Shown one piece after another: positions 1 to 12,356 of a stretch of DNA of 64,000 bases (its first letter is position 1; every line of letters starts with the position of its first letter). The stretch is from Channallabes apus (Eukaryota > Chordata > Actinopteri > Siluriformes > Clariidae). The stretch spans positions 24,776,825 through 24,840,824 of the forward strand of contig CM060104.1 of NCBI GenBank assembly GCA_030522415.1, written 5' to 3'. Under the pieces are notes generated by a model that was given only the letters and a program-made list of their open reading frames with translations, ran no database searches and had not been told where the DNA came from. A program made the position numbers and the translations under genes.

Positions 1-28
1 CACACACACATATACACACACACACACG
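1..28. repeat. (CA)n microsatellite at the window edge
   Basis: An alternating CA tract with one interruption opens the window and probably continues to the left. Confidence 0.9.
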
Positions 29-110
29 TATAGCCAATTTTTATAAACAAGATAGTGGCTCTTATATAAATAGGCCCATGGCGAACACACTGCTGTATTA
101 AACACAGTAT

Positions 111-632
111 CACCGTAATATCGGACACATCATAATATCGGACACGCAGCAGTACCAGACACGCCGTAGTACCGGACACGCCGTAGTACCGGACACGGCG
201 TAATATCGGACACGCCGCAGTACCAGACACGCCGTAGTACCGGACACGGCATAATATCGGACACATCATAATATCGGACACGCCGCAGTACCAGACACGC
301 CGTAGTACCGGACACGGCATAATATCGGACACATCATAATATCGGACACGCCGCAGTACCAGACACGCCGTAGTACCGGACACGGCATAATATCGGATAC
401 GCCGCAGTACCAGACATGCCGTAGTACCGGACACGCCGCAGTACCGGACACGACGTAATATCGGACACGACGTAATATCGGACACGCCGCAGTACCAGAC
501 ACGCCGCAGTACCAGACACGCCATAGTGCCGGACACGCCGTAGTGCCGGACACGGCAAAGTACCGGACACGGCGTAATATCGGACACATCATAATATCGG
601 ACACTCCATAGTATCGGACACGCCGTAGTATC
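111..632. repeat. 17-bp minisatellite, about 31 units
   Basis: Tandem copies of a 17-bp unit of the form GTACCGGACACGCCGTA, with variants in which ACCGG becomes ATCGG or ACCAG and CGCCG becomes CATCA or CGGCA. Because 17 is not a multiple of 3, three units make a 17-codon super-repeat, so long reading frames exist on the minus strand. They are a by-product of the repeat and not genes. Confidence 0.95.
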
Positions 633-659
633 AGTGTTACAGTATACATACAGTACACT

Positions 660-3600
660 GTACAGTATTTAACTCGTACATTACGTTCCTGTTACAGTTT
701 AAGTACATGAACTCAATGAAGTGATTTAACGTAACATGTTAAGGGGGGTGTAAACATGTGCCTCACCAATTTTTAGCTGTGGCATATAAGTGACCCTCTG
801 GACAGGTGTCTTTCTGTGAACGGTTTAGTCTTGAACCAGTATTTTTTGGGAGGGGGGGTTCACACACACGCTTCATACACTCTGCAAGTCTAATTTATGC
901 AAAATACGGTTTATGTGCTTCCGGTTCAACGTGGACGCAGCTGTAAACAGCTGTAAGCGCTCAGGTAAGTGTTTATGTCAGTATATACACATTTTAAAAT
1001 TTGTTTTTATGTGTTAGTGTTATTTATAAAATTAATCGTAGTATTAGAGTGACTTATGTTAGCGGACATGCTGAGACAGTTTAGGATGCGCTTGTAACAG
1101 AGTGAGTTAAAGTTCAGTAAACTCTTAAAACAGATTAAATCTATTAAATTGGCTCCTGTAGTTGGAATTAATTAATGTTTAATGTAACACGTGTCTATTT
1201 AACTGGCTATTCCTCCTAATACAGCTAATGCCAGGTCATAAACAGCAGCAGCATGTTAGTGAAATAAGTCTATGGTGCAGGATTTGAGCTGTGAGTTGAG
1301 TTTAAAGCACAAGGCTGGAGAGGAGCATCACAGCTCAGTAGTGCAGCTCATACTGGCCTTTTATTATCCATCTCTAAAGTGCTGCGGCTGGGCTGGTGGA
1401 AATGACCTGAGATACAGTTTTCATGCTCAGCTGTTCTCTGTCTGTCAACGCATTTTATACAGAATATTCTCAGGGAACCTCAACACAACATTAAAATTAA
1501 TGTTCACACAAATGATCAAACCGTGCAGTGTGTAACTTCTCAGAGTGAGGAGACATCACAGCTGGAACACATCAGTCCAGATAAAGATGTGTGTGAGCAG
1601 TGTGTGTTGTTTTATGGGTCTGATTTTTCCTTTCCTGAATCATCTCTTAATTTTCACATTTTTTCTTCTTTTTTCGGTTTGCTTTTTAGAATCATAGTTA
1701 TGGTGAATTCATGGACTTTTTTTTCCCATAAAGAAATTAATCAAGTTTATTATCAAATTAATCAATTAATCAATATTTTCAAGCACCATTGCATCGGAAA
1801 ACAAGACGCTATTTTGAAAACTGCTCCAAAATCTCGACTAATTCAAAAAGACCTCTCTCATCAATCCTCCTGACTTTTGCACACACCACTCTAACCTGTG
1901 TTATAATGGAGAGGTCTCCTGACTTCTAGAAAGTAAGAATGGAGCTGATTGGTCGGATTGTTCTAACCTGACACGAAATAGAAAATCATATTGAAATGAA
2001 TATACTTTATATTCTAAGAGTATTTTTCTAAAACCACAATTTTATAAGTACACACACAAAGCTTAATATCTATTGAGATTAAACATTTCCCTTGATGACA
2101 AAAAAAGCTAAGCTCTAGGACTAACGGTCATCAAGACAGGATGCCTGGATTGACTCAGTGCTTCCTACTGTATGTCTTTTAATAGCGAGGGTAAGTTGTT
2201 GTATTAGGTGGCCATACCTGGACCAGAAGACGCCCAGCACCACACACACTAAGAGTCACACCTTGACTTGCATGGCCTGATCTTAGGCAAAAGCCTTAAA
2301 CCTCTGTAATGCGCAGACAGCCTGAACAGGGACCAACAAACTTTGCAGCCTAGCAAAATGCCTAAGTTAGGGGAATTGCCACTCTTCTTTGTGTTTCCAT
2401 CTGGTCTGGTAATAGATTTTATACAATATAACTAACTAAAGATAACATCTTCATTCATATGTTATTACATTTGTTCTGCGGATATTAAAGTATGTTGTCC
2501 TTGTAATTATTTATATTTCTTGAATATTTCTAGGTCTATTTCTGCTGTTGTTATTGTCTAAATTGCTGAAAGCAAATTTTTCTAAGATTGATAAACTGAT
2601 GTTTATTCTTACATTTAGGCAAAAGATCTGCCTTGAAAATGGCGGAAGTCTTGGGACTTGGATGAGGTCCATGCGATGGACAGAAACATGAAGACCTTCT
2701 TTATGTCATGTTGCATTTCAGGGAAGTGTAAAATTCTATGTCTACAACCGAATCGTTGCTTTCGAGAAAGGATTGTTTCTTCCCTAGAAATATATCTCCT
2801 CTATATTTTGAGGTGGCCTTGTTCAGGCTTTGTTTAGTAAGCTCCTGTGTTGTTGCAGTATTGCCTTCAATTTTTTTTATCTTATAATTATCTTAACATT
2901 GGCTAGTTTATATGCACTGTCATCTTAGACACACTGCTGTACCGCCTGCTGTATATTTTTAACTAAAAAGAATATCAATGGTTTATACATTTTATACTCT
3001 TTTCTTTTCTATTTAAAGTTCTTGGGTTTCTTAAATGGCTATTCTAAAAGAGATAAAAAGCTACAACAAAATGATGGACAAAGGCATTCAGTTTACTTGG
3101 GAGGTTTTGATTGCATTCTTTAAAAATAAAGCTATGAATGAAAGTTTAACTGTCAGTCCTATGCATAACCAGAATTAAGAAACAATTATTTAATCATGAG
3201 GGGCTTAAACCCATAAAGACCATGTGCTTTACACGGGTTTACATGCTCAGTTTGTACAATTTTGCATAAATAATAAAAGTTAAATGCACAGTTTGATGAT
3301 TGTTAAACCCATGTCCCCTTGATCTTATGTAATAGACCTTATAAGTGTGTATGAAGGTTAGCTATTTAGTGATGTCCAAACATCATCATTACCATCAGCT
3401 AAATGTGTGTATGTAAATTAGGGTACTAGCGATGTCCCCACAACATTATGAAAACCAGGAAATTTTCTGTGTATGCAAATGTACTCCCCACTAATGGCTG
3501 GTTCTTGTTATGTCCTCATACGTTGTTAGCAAAACAAAGCACAATTTTTCTTTTTACTGTAAAACTGTAATTTGAAGTGATATTTGTGTTTAGAAAATTT
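660..3600. other. Region without recognisable gene
   Basis: AT-rich single-copy-looking DNA. Two overlapping plus-strand frames (1272-1535, 87 codons; 1523-1873, 116 codons) have no domain, repeat or splice context I recognise. A weakly repeated motif about blocks of GATGTCC and GTGTATG recurs near 3345-3480 and may be an old dispersed repeat. No RNA gene was seen. Confidence 0.5.
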
Positions 3601-4479
3601 AATTGTACATGCCTGATTTTTCTTCACACACAGAGGATCACTGGAAAGGGGTGTCCCCAAAACTGATGGATGGGACAACTGTCCACATAATGCTCTAATT
3701 ACAAGAATGTGTGTGTGTTTGTGTCTGTGTTAAAATAAGTAAGAGCAACAACAACAACAAAAACATGGCAGAGAACAAAAATATGGATGAGACGTTTCTC
3801 TGAGTTAGCTTTTGATTTGTGCAACACTGCCATCTTGTGATGAGTTATGTATATGACATGCACGAAACACAATGGCCAAGAATATCCAATGCTCAAAAAT
3901 ATTACCCCCCCTCCCGCCAATAAAAATAAAAATATCATCTCTTCCCGTCATCCACATATATCTTGCAGTGATGAAATTTTCCTGCCCTAAAGTTGTGCCA
4001 CTGATGAGAATCTTTTGTGTTTATTAATGTCGAACAAATTCAAAGTTTATTTGTCACATACACCATCATAAACAGTACGATATGCAGTGAAATGCTTATA
4101 CGAGCATCTGTGACCTTAAATAAAAAAAAAATTAACAAGAAATAAAAACGAGAAATAGAAAAGAGGCAATAAATAAATAAATATCTTAACTATAATAAAG
4201 TAGAACTAAATATTTACATTTTCTGTATTATCTGTACAAGACAAAAATTTAAATGCAAATAATACGTGGAATGAATGAAAAATGTCCAGAAGTGTGCAAA
4301 TGAGCATTGTGTGTGTGCGTGCGCAATTGTGCAATAGGTGTGCAAATGTGCAATGTGTGTGCAAATGTGCTATGTCCATGATTGTCCGGTCTACAGTGTG
4401 TTGTGGTGTGTGCACAGATGAATAATGTCCATGAGTGTCCATTTCTGTGCAATGTTGCAAAAACGCGGAGATGATTAAT

Positions 4480-5990
4480 CCTGTGTGTTAATCTGGTTGA
4501 GAGACCGTATCACCTGCGGGAAGAAGCTCCTCCTCAGTCTCTCTGTGTTGGCCTTCAGGGAGCGGAATCACTTCCCAGACCGCAACAGAGAGAACAGTCT
4601 ATTGTTGGGATGGCTAAGGTCCTTCACAATCTTCTTGGCCTTGGTAAAGCACCGCTTGCTGTAGATCGAGTGGAGGTCAGGGAGCTCGATGCGGATGATT
4701 CGCTCTGCTGATCGCACCACCCTCTGTAGAGCTCATCTGTCCTGCATGGTGCTGTTTCCAAACCAGGTTGTGATGTTTCCAGTCAAGATGCTCTCTATGG
4801 TGCAGAAGTAGAAATTCCCGAGCACCTTGGAGGGCAGTCTGAAGTCTCTCAAGCGCCTGCTGGGTCTTTTTCACCACGGTGTTGATGTGACAGGACCATG
4901 ACAGGAACACTGAGGTATCGGAAGCTGTCCACTCTCTCCACTGGGCTCCTGTTGATGACGGGGGTCTGGTAGTTCTTCTCCTGCTTTGTGCTAAAGTCCA
5001 CTATCAACTCCTTTGTCTTGCTGATGTTCAGGAGGAGACTGTTCTTCTGGCACCAGTTCTCCAGATTTCTAACCTCCTCCAGGTAGGCTGTCTCATCGTT
5101 GTCAGAGATCAGGCCCAACACGACAGTGTTGTCAGCAAACTTAATGATGGTGGTGGAGTTCGTAGTAGCTATGCAGTCATAGGTGTACAATGACTACAAC
5201 AGGGGGCTCCAAACACAACCCTGGGGGGCTCCACTGCTGAGAGTGAGGGAGACATGTCCGCCCATCCTTATTGCCTGTGGTCGGCCAGTCAGGAAGTTGG
5301 AGATCCACTGACACAGAGATGAGCTGAGTCCCAGGTGCTCTAGCTTGGTGGTGAGTGTGGAGGGAATTATCGTATTAAATGCAGAGCTGTAGTCGATGAA
5401 GAGCATTTTAACATAATTCCCTCTCCAAGTGACCAGGTGAGAAATTGATGTGTGGAGGAGGTGAGAGATGACATCGTCTGTGGAGCAGTTCGGGCGGTAT
5501 GCAAACTATAGTGGGTCCAGTGGGTCCGGTAGCGAGGAGATGATGAAGTCCTTGACCACCCGCTCAAAGCACTTCATCACTACTGAGGCGAGGGCCACAG
5601 GGCGATAGTCATTAAGAGAAGCAGGATGAGGTTTCTTCGGGACAGGAACAATGATGGACTCTTTGAAGCATGTGGGGATCACCGATTGAGATAAAGAGAA
5701 GTTGAATATCTCTGATCACAGATGCTAGCTGGTCTGCGCAGGCTTTGAGAATACGACCTGAGATGCCTTCTGGTCCTGCTGCTTTCCTGGTGGTTCTACT
5801 CTCTTGAAGGCTCTCCTCACGTCATGCTCGGAGATGATGATCGCGTTTCCAGTGCTGGCAGTGTCTTCCTGTCTGGAGCCCTTAGCGCCGCTAGCATTAG
5901 CATCGCTAGCGTCTTTAGCTGCAGCGTCGAAGCGAGCATAGAAAGTGTTCAGCTCATCTGCCAGAGTCACGTCCGCGTTCGTCATACCGG
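4480..5990 (-). pseudogene. LINE reverse transcriptase, broken
   Basis: Fragments of the reverse transcriptase of LINE copy 1 are read in several minus-strand frames. The segment at 5194-5406 carries [16 protein letters not shown], which holds the first catalytic aspartate of the palm domain, followed by [12 protein letters not shown]. The segment at 4849-5190 continues with IIKFADNTVVLGLI, where the usual FADD reads FADN, so one of the paired catalytic aspartates is lost. The C-terminal domain, with the sequence equivalent to SFFPQAIRSLN, is recognisable around 4500-4530. Frame changes and stops occur between all segments. Confidence 0.85.
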
Positions 5991-5999
5991 TTGTTGGTG

Positions 6000-7450
6000 C
6001 TTTATAGTCCGTTATTGTCCTCAGACCCTGCCATAAGCTCCTAGAGTCACTCTGTTGGAGTTTTCTCCGATAGCGCTACTTCGCCTCTTTTACTGCCTTC
6101 CGCACGTTATAAGATGTACCCTTGTACGAGTCCATGTCCCCCGACGAAAGTCCTGTGTTGTAGGCTGTGGTGCGAGATCTCAGAGCGTCGCGGATGGTTT
6201 TATCCTCCCACGGCTTCTGCTTGGGTAGTGTAGTCTGATAGTCTTTATTTCCACGGTGTACGGGCATGTTATACACAAGTTCTGACAAGTATCTTTCTTG
6301 TCAGACTTGGTTACTCACGACCCCAGACCTTCGTTGAATTCTTTGTCTCTTGTTTTATTGTCAGCATTAAAGTTTCAACAGGTCGTACAGTTTTCTTGCA
6401 TAAATCCACTGTGGTTACAACAACTTATTGTTATATCTTGTAGCTTACGGTATTGGTTTACGGTTTCAACAACTTTTTTGCTATATCTTTTAGATTACGA
6501 TCTCAGTTACAGTCAAAAGCTTGTGTTCTCCATAACTTCCGTAACTTAAGTGATTTCTACCGGGCACAACAGTCATGCAACTATGGAATAACGTCACAGG
6601 TGGAATGGTGTCACAGAACAACTTACTATTATCATACTAAACTTAACTAATAAACTTAATGCTTAATGCTTAACTACTGAAATAAGAATAAACACAACAA
6701 CAAAATTATAAAAATGAAATATGTCTCCTACACACGGTATCATCCACTACTTTCCAGATGAATCCCACAACCGCTTCCATAAACACGCTGATGTCATCGG
6801 AGCTGTTACATAACATGTCCCTGTCTGCGTCATCAAGGGCGTCCAGTAACGCAGCCAACGATTGGACCGTCCAGCGCGCGACCTCCCTTTGAACTGGAAC
6901 TTCCTGTTTGAGCCGTTGTTTGTATTTTGGCATGAGGAAGATGGCGGTGTGGTCGGATTTGCCAAATGCTGGACGAGATTGTGCCTTGTAACCGTCCTTG
7001 ACCGTAGTATAACAATTGTCCAGTGTCCTTTCACCCCTGGTGGGGCAGGTGATGTGCTGATAAAATTTTGGCACAGCACCTTTGAGGTTGGCACTATTAA
7101 AATCCCCCGCTACAATAAGCAAAACTTCTCGGTGCTGTTTTTGGTGCAGCTCGCACAAGGCAGTGTCCGTGTCCGCTTGTGGTGGAATGTAAACGGCGCT
7201 GATTATGACCGATGTGAACTACCAAGGTAGATACAAAGGATGACACATAATGGACAGTAGTTCCAGGTTTGGTGTGCAGGAGGGTGTAAGAGGAACAACG
7301 CTCGCGCTGTTGCACCAGCTGCTGTTCACCATTAAACACATGCCACCTCCCCTTGACTTCCCCGAGTCCCATGTCCTGTCCATGCGGTGAACCGAGAAGA
7401 ACTCGGCCGCCTGGATAGCGTGGTCTGGCACCAGTGAAGCGAGGAGGTTG
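6000..7450 (-). pseudogene. LINE endonuclease C-terminus and linker, broken
   Basis: On the minus strand, 7158-6706 encodes an endonuclease part with VAGDFNSANLK and GKSDHTAIFLMP, the conserved GDFN and SDH motifs of the apurinic endonuclease domain of non-LTR retrotransposons. The linker segment PWEDKTIRDALRSRT lies at 6288-6076. The solo LTR at 6257-6732 splits this region, and an upstream piece (7372-7219) is frameshifted. Confidence 0.8.
6257..6732. mobile_element. Solo LTR (476 bp) inserted in LINE copy 1
   Basis: The element begins TGTACGGG and ends TCCTACA, so its termini form TGTA...TACA inverted ends. It is flanked by the 5-bp direct repeat CACGG (6252-6256 and 6733-6737). The related LINE copy at 29340-29400 lacks this block and has a single CACGG at the same position. 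A 5-bp target duplication with TG...CA ends is the signature of an LTR retrotransposon reduced to a solo LTR by LTR-LTR recombination. It has no similarity I can see to the two gypsy LTRs elsewhere in the window. Confidence 0.8.
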
Positions 7451-7904
7451 CAGTCCCGAATGTCCCTCTGGAACTTTATCCTGGCCCTTTGGTCATCGAG
7501 CTTGTTCTCCAGTTCAAGTTTAAGTTCAAGTAGGCTTTATTGTCACTTCAACCATATACAGTTAGTACACAGTGAAACGAAATAACGTTCCTCCAGGACC
7601 AAGGTGCTACATGCAACATAAATTTACAACATAAATTAACAGAAAAACTAAACTAGCTAACTAAGAGGCCAAGACAACATAACATAATAATAAGGTGTTG
7701 AGATGATGAGTTGAGGTAGTGGAGAAACAGTAAACATTCCTTAACTTAACGTAGCAGCAAGAATTAAGAAGTTCAGTAGAGAATATTGTGCAAAAGAGCA
7801 TTTACAGGGTGGTGTGTACGATAGTTTGGTAGTGTACTGTAGGTAAGTGTGTTTGCGCTTGTGTTGATTAGTCAGTCCAGTCTCAATGTTTTGAGGTAGT
7901 TGAG

Positions 7905-7921
7905 TTAAGCTGAGTGATAAC

Positions 7922-7991
<70 letters not shown>

Positions 7992-8225
7992 CAGTCCCTT
8001 TTTGTTGAGAAGACGAATAGCTTGTGGAAAAAAGCTGTTGCACAGTCTGGATGTGTGTGCCTGAATGCTTCGGTACCTTTTTCCAAATGGCAGGAGTGTG
8101 AAGTGTGTGTGAGAAGGGTGTGTCCGATCAGCCACAATGCTGGGGACTTTGCGGATGCAGCGTGTGGTGTAGATGTCCTCAATAGAGGGGAGAGAGATGC
8201 AGATGATCTTCTCTGCTGTTCTCAC
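7905..8225 (-). pseudogene. C-terminal domain of LINE copy 2
   Basis: The minus-strand frame ends with LPFGKRYRSIQAHTSRLCNS followed by FFPQAIRLLN, the typical C-terminus of Rex1/CR1-like ORF2 proteins. It runs straight into the (TG)n tract of the 3' UTR, which lengthens the frame artificially. Confidence 0.8.
7923..7989. repeat. (TG)n microsatellite in LINE 3' UTR
   Basis: About 33 TG units inside the 3' UTR side of LINE copy 2. Confidence 0.95.
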
Positions 8226-8326
8226 TATCCGCTGTAGGGTCTTGCGGTCCGATATGGCACAATTCCCAAACCAGACAGTGATGCAGCCACTCAGGATGCT
8301 CTTGATAGTTCCTCTATAGAAGGTGG

Positions 8327-9372
8327 TCAGGATCGGTGGTGGAAGCTGCTCCTCAGTCTTCTCAGAAAGAAGAGACGCTGTTGGGCTTTCTTGTGTAGGG
8401 AGCTGGTGTTGAGGGACCAGCTGAGGTCCTTCTCCAGGTGGACGCCCAGGAATTTGGTGATGTCGACGATCTCCACAGAGGAGCCGTCGATGCTCAGCAG
8501 AGAATGGTCACCTCGTGTCCTCCTAAAGTCAACAACTATCTCCTTTGTCTTGTCAACATTCAGAGACAGGTTGTTGTCTTTACACCAGTCCGTTAGCCTC
8601 TGTACTTCCTCTCTGTACGCTGACTCATCGTTCTTGCTAATGAGACCCACCATGGTCGTGTCATCAGCGAACTTAATGATGGCTATGATGATGTGATTCG
8701 AACTGTGTGTTGCTACACAGTCGTGAGTCAGCAGTGTGAACAGCAGGGGACTAAGCACACAGCATTGTGGGGCCCCAGTGCTCAGTGCTGACTGAGGCCT
8801 TCCGTTCAGAAAGTCCAGGATCCAGTTGCAGAGGGAGGTGTTCAGGCCCAACAGGCTCAGCTTTCCGATCAGTTGTTGGGGGATGATAGTGTTGAATGCT
8901 GAGCTGAAATCTATATACAGCATTCGAACGTATGTGTCCTTCTTGTCCAAGTGTGTGATGACAAGATGAAGTGTAGTGTAGATGGTGTCGTCCGTTGAAC
9001 GGTTAGGATAGTACGAAATTTCAGTGGGTCCAGTGAGGGAGGCAGCAGGGTCTTGATGTGTCTCATGACGAGCCGCTCGAAGCACTTCACAATGGTGGGT
9101 GTAAGTGCAATAGGACGGTAGTCATTGAGACAGGACACAGAAGACTTCTTGGGCACAGGTACGATGGTGGTGGCCTTGAAGCACGTGGGAACGACGACGC
9201 TACTCAGAGAGATGTTGAAGATGTCGGTAAGAACATCTGCCAGCTGTTCCGCACATTCTCTGCCTGGGATGTTGTCTGGTCCAGCAGCTTTACGTGGGTT
9301 GACTCTATGTAGAGTTTTCCTCACATCAGCCGTAGTGAGACACAGCACCTGGTCATTCAGAGGAGAGGCCAT
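8327..9372 (-). pseudogene. LINE reverse transcriptase of copy 2, frameshifted
   Basis: Two overlapping minus-strand frames (9372-8911 and 9085-8327) together cover the reverse transcriptase. The first contains [13 protein letters not shown] and [20 protein letters not shown], typical RT domains 1 and 2. The second contains [15 protein letters not shown] with the first catalytic Asp, [15 protein letters not shown], and [14 protein letters not shown] with an intact FADD box. A frameshift near 9000 separates them. The central domain is therefore well preserved in a young-looking but already inactive copy. Confidence 0.88.
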
Positions 9373-9548
9373 GTGTCGCCGCTGTCTGTGAAGTGGTTGT
9401 GGATTCTCTGGGCGTGTGCGCGCATCGCCTCTCTGATGGGCCGAGAAAGTTTGGCCCTTGCTCTTCTAAGCGCCACCTTATCTCCCGCTTTGAAGGCAGA
9501 GTCTCGGGTCTTCAGAAGTGCACGCACTTCCGCAGTACTCCACGGTTT

Positions 9549-10076
9549 CTAATTGGGTCGTGAGATGATGTTCTTGGAGACAGTGATGTCATCGGTGCAC
9601 TTGTTGATGTAGCTGGTCACTGATGACATGTACTCCTCCAAGTCGGTGCAGTCGCCGTAAGTTGCAGCCTCCCTAAAGATGTCCCAGTCAGTGTTCTCGA
9701 AACAGTCCTGAAGAGCAGAGATGGCTCCTGCTGGCCAGGTTTTCACCTGCTTCAGAACCGGTTTTGAAGGCCTGACGAGTGGTCTGTATGCTGGAATTAG
9801 CATAACAGAGATGTGGTCTGAGTAGCCGAGGTGGGGGTGGGGCTCAGCCTGATATGCACCGGGGATGTTTGTGTAAACAAGTTCCAGCGTGTTTTCCCCT
9901 CTAGTTGCAAAGTCCACATATTGATGGAATCTAGGAAGCACTGACTTGAGATTTGCATGGTTGAAATCTCCAGCAACAATAAACAGTCCATCCGGGTGTG
10001 TATTTTGCAGTTCACTGATATTTGTATACAGCTCCCATAGCGCTTCCTTAGCACTAGCGCTAGGTGGAATGTACAC
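9549..10076 (-). pseudogene. LINE endonuclease domain of copy 2
   Basis: An open 175-codon minus-strand stretch with [13 protein letters not shown] and [13 protein letters not shown], the catalytic GDFN and SDH motifs of the apurinic-like endonuclease that nicks target DNA to start target-primed reverse transcription. The upstream third of the endonuclease lies in other frames up to about 10615. Confidence 0.85.
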
Positions 10077-10725
10077 TCCGATAATGAAAACAGTGGTGAA
10101 TTCCCGTGGTCAATAAAAAGGTCTGCAACTAACAGTCACAAACTCCACCAGCGATGAGCAATAACTAGAAACTAGCACAGAGTTCTTGCACCATTTCGTG
10201 TTGATGTAAACACACAAGCCGCCACCATGAGTCTTACCGCACAGAGCTGCATTTCTGTCGGCGCGAAACGAGGCTAGCCTGTCTAGCTGAATAGTGGCGT
10301 CTGGTACTCTGTCGCTGAGCCATGTCTCCGTGAAAACAAAGACACAGCAGTCTCTAACCTCATGCTGTGTAGCCTGCTGGAGTCGGATGTAGTCCAGTTT
10401 ATTGTCCAGGGAGCAGACGTTGGATAAGATGATGGACGGGAGAGCCGGTGGCTAGGGTGTGTTTTTAGCCTAGCACAGACTCCTGCCCGCTTGCCGCGCT
10501 TCCGCTTCCTCACGCACCGTTTCCGAAGCTCATCGTGGATGTCGATAACCGGGTTATTTAGGTACAAAAGTGTCACGTGGTTGTATGTACGGACACTTGT
10601 CGCAACGATATCCATACACAGAGTGAAATAAACGCGCTACACACAAAACGTAAAACAACATAGCACCATTTTGGCTCCGGAGCGACCGCTGTGTGCTACT
10701 GCTGAGCCGCCATCAAGTTATTTCC

Positions 10726-10985
10726 TGACTGGACGTTGGCGACCAGGATGCTAGGCAGAGGTGTGCGGTGTGCACGAGCTCTCAGCCTGTTCCTGATGCC
10801 AGCTCGTTTCCCTCTGGGCCACCACTTCGCGTTGCGTCCTTTGTTCTCCCTCAGGATCTCACTCGGCCAGCTTGGATCCAGAGTTAAAACAAGAAACAAG
10901 AGTGTCTCTATCGTACCTAATGTACTCAATGGTGATGAATTTCATCCTATCAGTGTGTGTTTGACTTTCGCAACAAAAGGTTAAA
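10726..10985 (-). mobile_element. 5' end of LINE copy 1, beyond the inserted copy 2
   Basis: Matches 30095-30345 of LINE copy 3 (for example GGACGTTG, GGATGCTAGGCAGAGGTG and AACAAGAGTGTCTCTATC in the same order). This places the 5' part of copy 1 on the far side of the copy 2 insertion. Confidence 0.85.
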
Positions 10986-11915
10986 ATTGACAAACAACAA
11001 CTGTGAAATCTAACACTACACACAACTTTGAGGGGCCATGATGCTCTGAAACACTTACAGGAACAGTGAACTACATCACCCATCAGTCTCACCTCGTCAC
11101 ATATCACTTCAATAATAAATAAATAAATATCTGGTGCACCTTTAGGAACTCCGTAGGATTTGATAGTGAAGATGTTGTCAGAGTGGAGAGTCTTTTTCTG
11201 ATGGACAACATAGCACATGTATGTAAAAGAACTGTACTGGAAATGCATTGCATTAAAGTCATTACTGAGCATGGTGGCCCAGGGTGGAAAAATGCTTGGC
11301 GTTAAACCATGTGTCAGTGTGGTTGACAGGCAAAGTCCTGAACATATTTATTCACAACTGGACCTCTATGCTACGCATGTTACAGGATTATTCCAATAGG
11401 GGGCACTGTCTTCACTCAGACATCTGTGCAGCGGTAAAGACACATCGTACGGACGAAGGATGGGGGGGACACAGACGTAGTCCCACAGAAACCTTTCGCA
11501 GGTGCCCTCTGACTGTACTACCCCTAGTGTTCACACACATATTACATCCTGCAGGTACGTATGAGCGCATCGTGTTAATTTCTGGCAGAGGATTTTTGTG
11601 AGTTCTTTATATTTTAAAGCAAGGATATTTTTCTGTTTTTTATTTTTAAAAGTGAGGATATTTGCGCCCTTATTGGATAGTATTGTTGCCGTGCACCTCA
11701 AGGCACTGGGGGTGAAATACACACTGTAGCCTCATGTCGACATTCGCTATGCTACAGTACGCCTTTAGTTTCGGTAGAGTTTTTTAACTTTTCTAGATCG
11801 AAGACTTGAGTGTTGAATACAGTAATTAGCCTGTAAGAACACAATAATAATAATAAGCCATAAGAATACAATAAAATACAGAATTATCTGAACAATTCGG
11901 GAAACTATACATTTG
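10986..11915. other. Region without recognisable gene
   Basis: Only short frames without known motifs. A CCTGCAG|GTACGTATG donor-like site at 11548-11564 on the plus strand is noted but has no matching acceptor or convincing frame. Confidence 0.4.
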
Positions 11916-11919
11916 TCTG

Positions 11920-12190
11920 CACACACACACACACACACACAAACACACACAAACTTACCCAAAAACACAGACGACTCAGTAGCTGAAGAGAGGAACCCAT
12001 GTCAAAATACACACAGATATATTTAACTATTGCTCATGTGCGTATTCTGAGTCTTTCCAACTCCATGCGTATGTGTGTGTGTGTGTGTGTGTGTGGTTTC
12101 AATAAGACACCTGATGCTCTATTACAGAAGGTAAGCAGGTAATGAGGGATCAACTTACACACCTCAAATAAAACATTTATAAACCTCTCA

Positions 12191-12255
<65 letters not shown>
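11920..12255. repeat. Cluster of (CA)n/(TG)n microsatellites
   Basis: CA tract at 11920-11951, TG tract at 12068-12093 and about 31 TG units at 12193-12255. The last is CA on the minus strand, roughly 100 nt downstream of the 5' splice site of the exon at 12357-12580. Confidence 0.9.
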
Positions 12256-12258
<3 letters not shown>

Positions 12259-12356
12259 TACATCCCCCTTCTTTCTTCAGCTCTGTGTCTGTCAGACTGT
12301 CAGACTAATTTTTTAATCATAAAGTCATTAAATCTAAAAATGTTGATTTTACTTAC

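Larger units (their letters stand above)
4034..7511 (-). mobile_element. Rex1/CR1-type LINE copy 1 (3' part; 5' part at 10726-10985)
   Basis: Minus-strand non-LTR retrotransposon whose 3' end lies on the left, where the strand reads into a short terminal repeat of the AAATTCAAA type. The order on the minus strand is endonuclease and linker (7450-6000), reverse transcriptase (5990-4850) and C-terminal domain (4850-4480). It is interrupted by a solo LTR (6257-6732) and by a second LINE inserted at 7512. Stop codons and frameshifts make it non-functional. The Rex1/CR1 assignment rests on recognition of the reverse transcriptase and C-terminal sequences, which resemble Rex1 of teleosts; jockey-type relatives are the alternative. 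Confidence 0.85.
7512..10725 (-). mobile_element. Rex1/CR1-type LINE copy 2, nearly full length, inserted into copy 1
   Basis: A second LINE family on the minus strand. Its 3' end is at 7512 with a tail of TTCAAGTTTAAG-type repeats, and its 5' end is near 10725 in a GC-richer 5' UTR (around 10600-10725). Copy 1 resumes at 10726: the sequence before 7511 ends ...GTTCTCCAG and the sequence from 10726 continues TGACTGGACG, which is contiguous in the uninterrupted copy 3 near 30090-30105. So copy 2 is younger than copy 1. The order on the minus strand is ORF1-like/endonuclease, reverse transcriptase, C-terminal domain, 3' UTR. Confidence 0.85.

Noticed and set aside
111..632. CRISPR-like array
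   Set aside because: Units are directly adjacent 17-mers without unique spacers, and the genome is eukaryotic.
130..658. Long minus-strand frames with repeated CP-LRRVRYYGVSGTAA-like units
   Set aside because: The 17-bp minisatellite is open in several frames by its composition; no start context, splice sites or known family.
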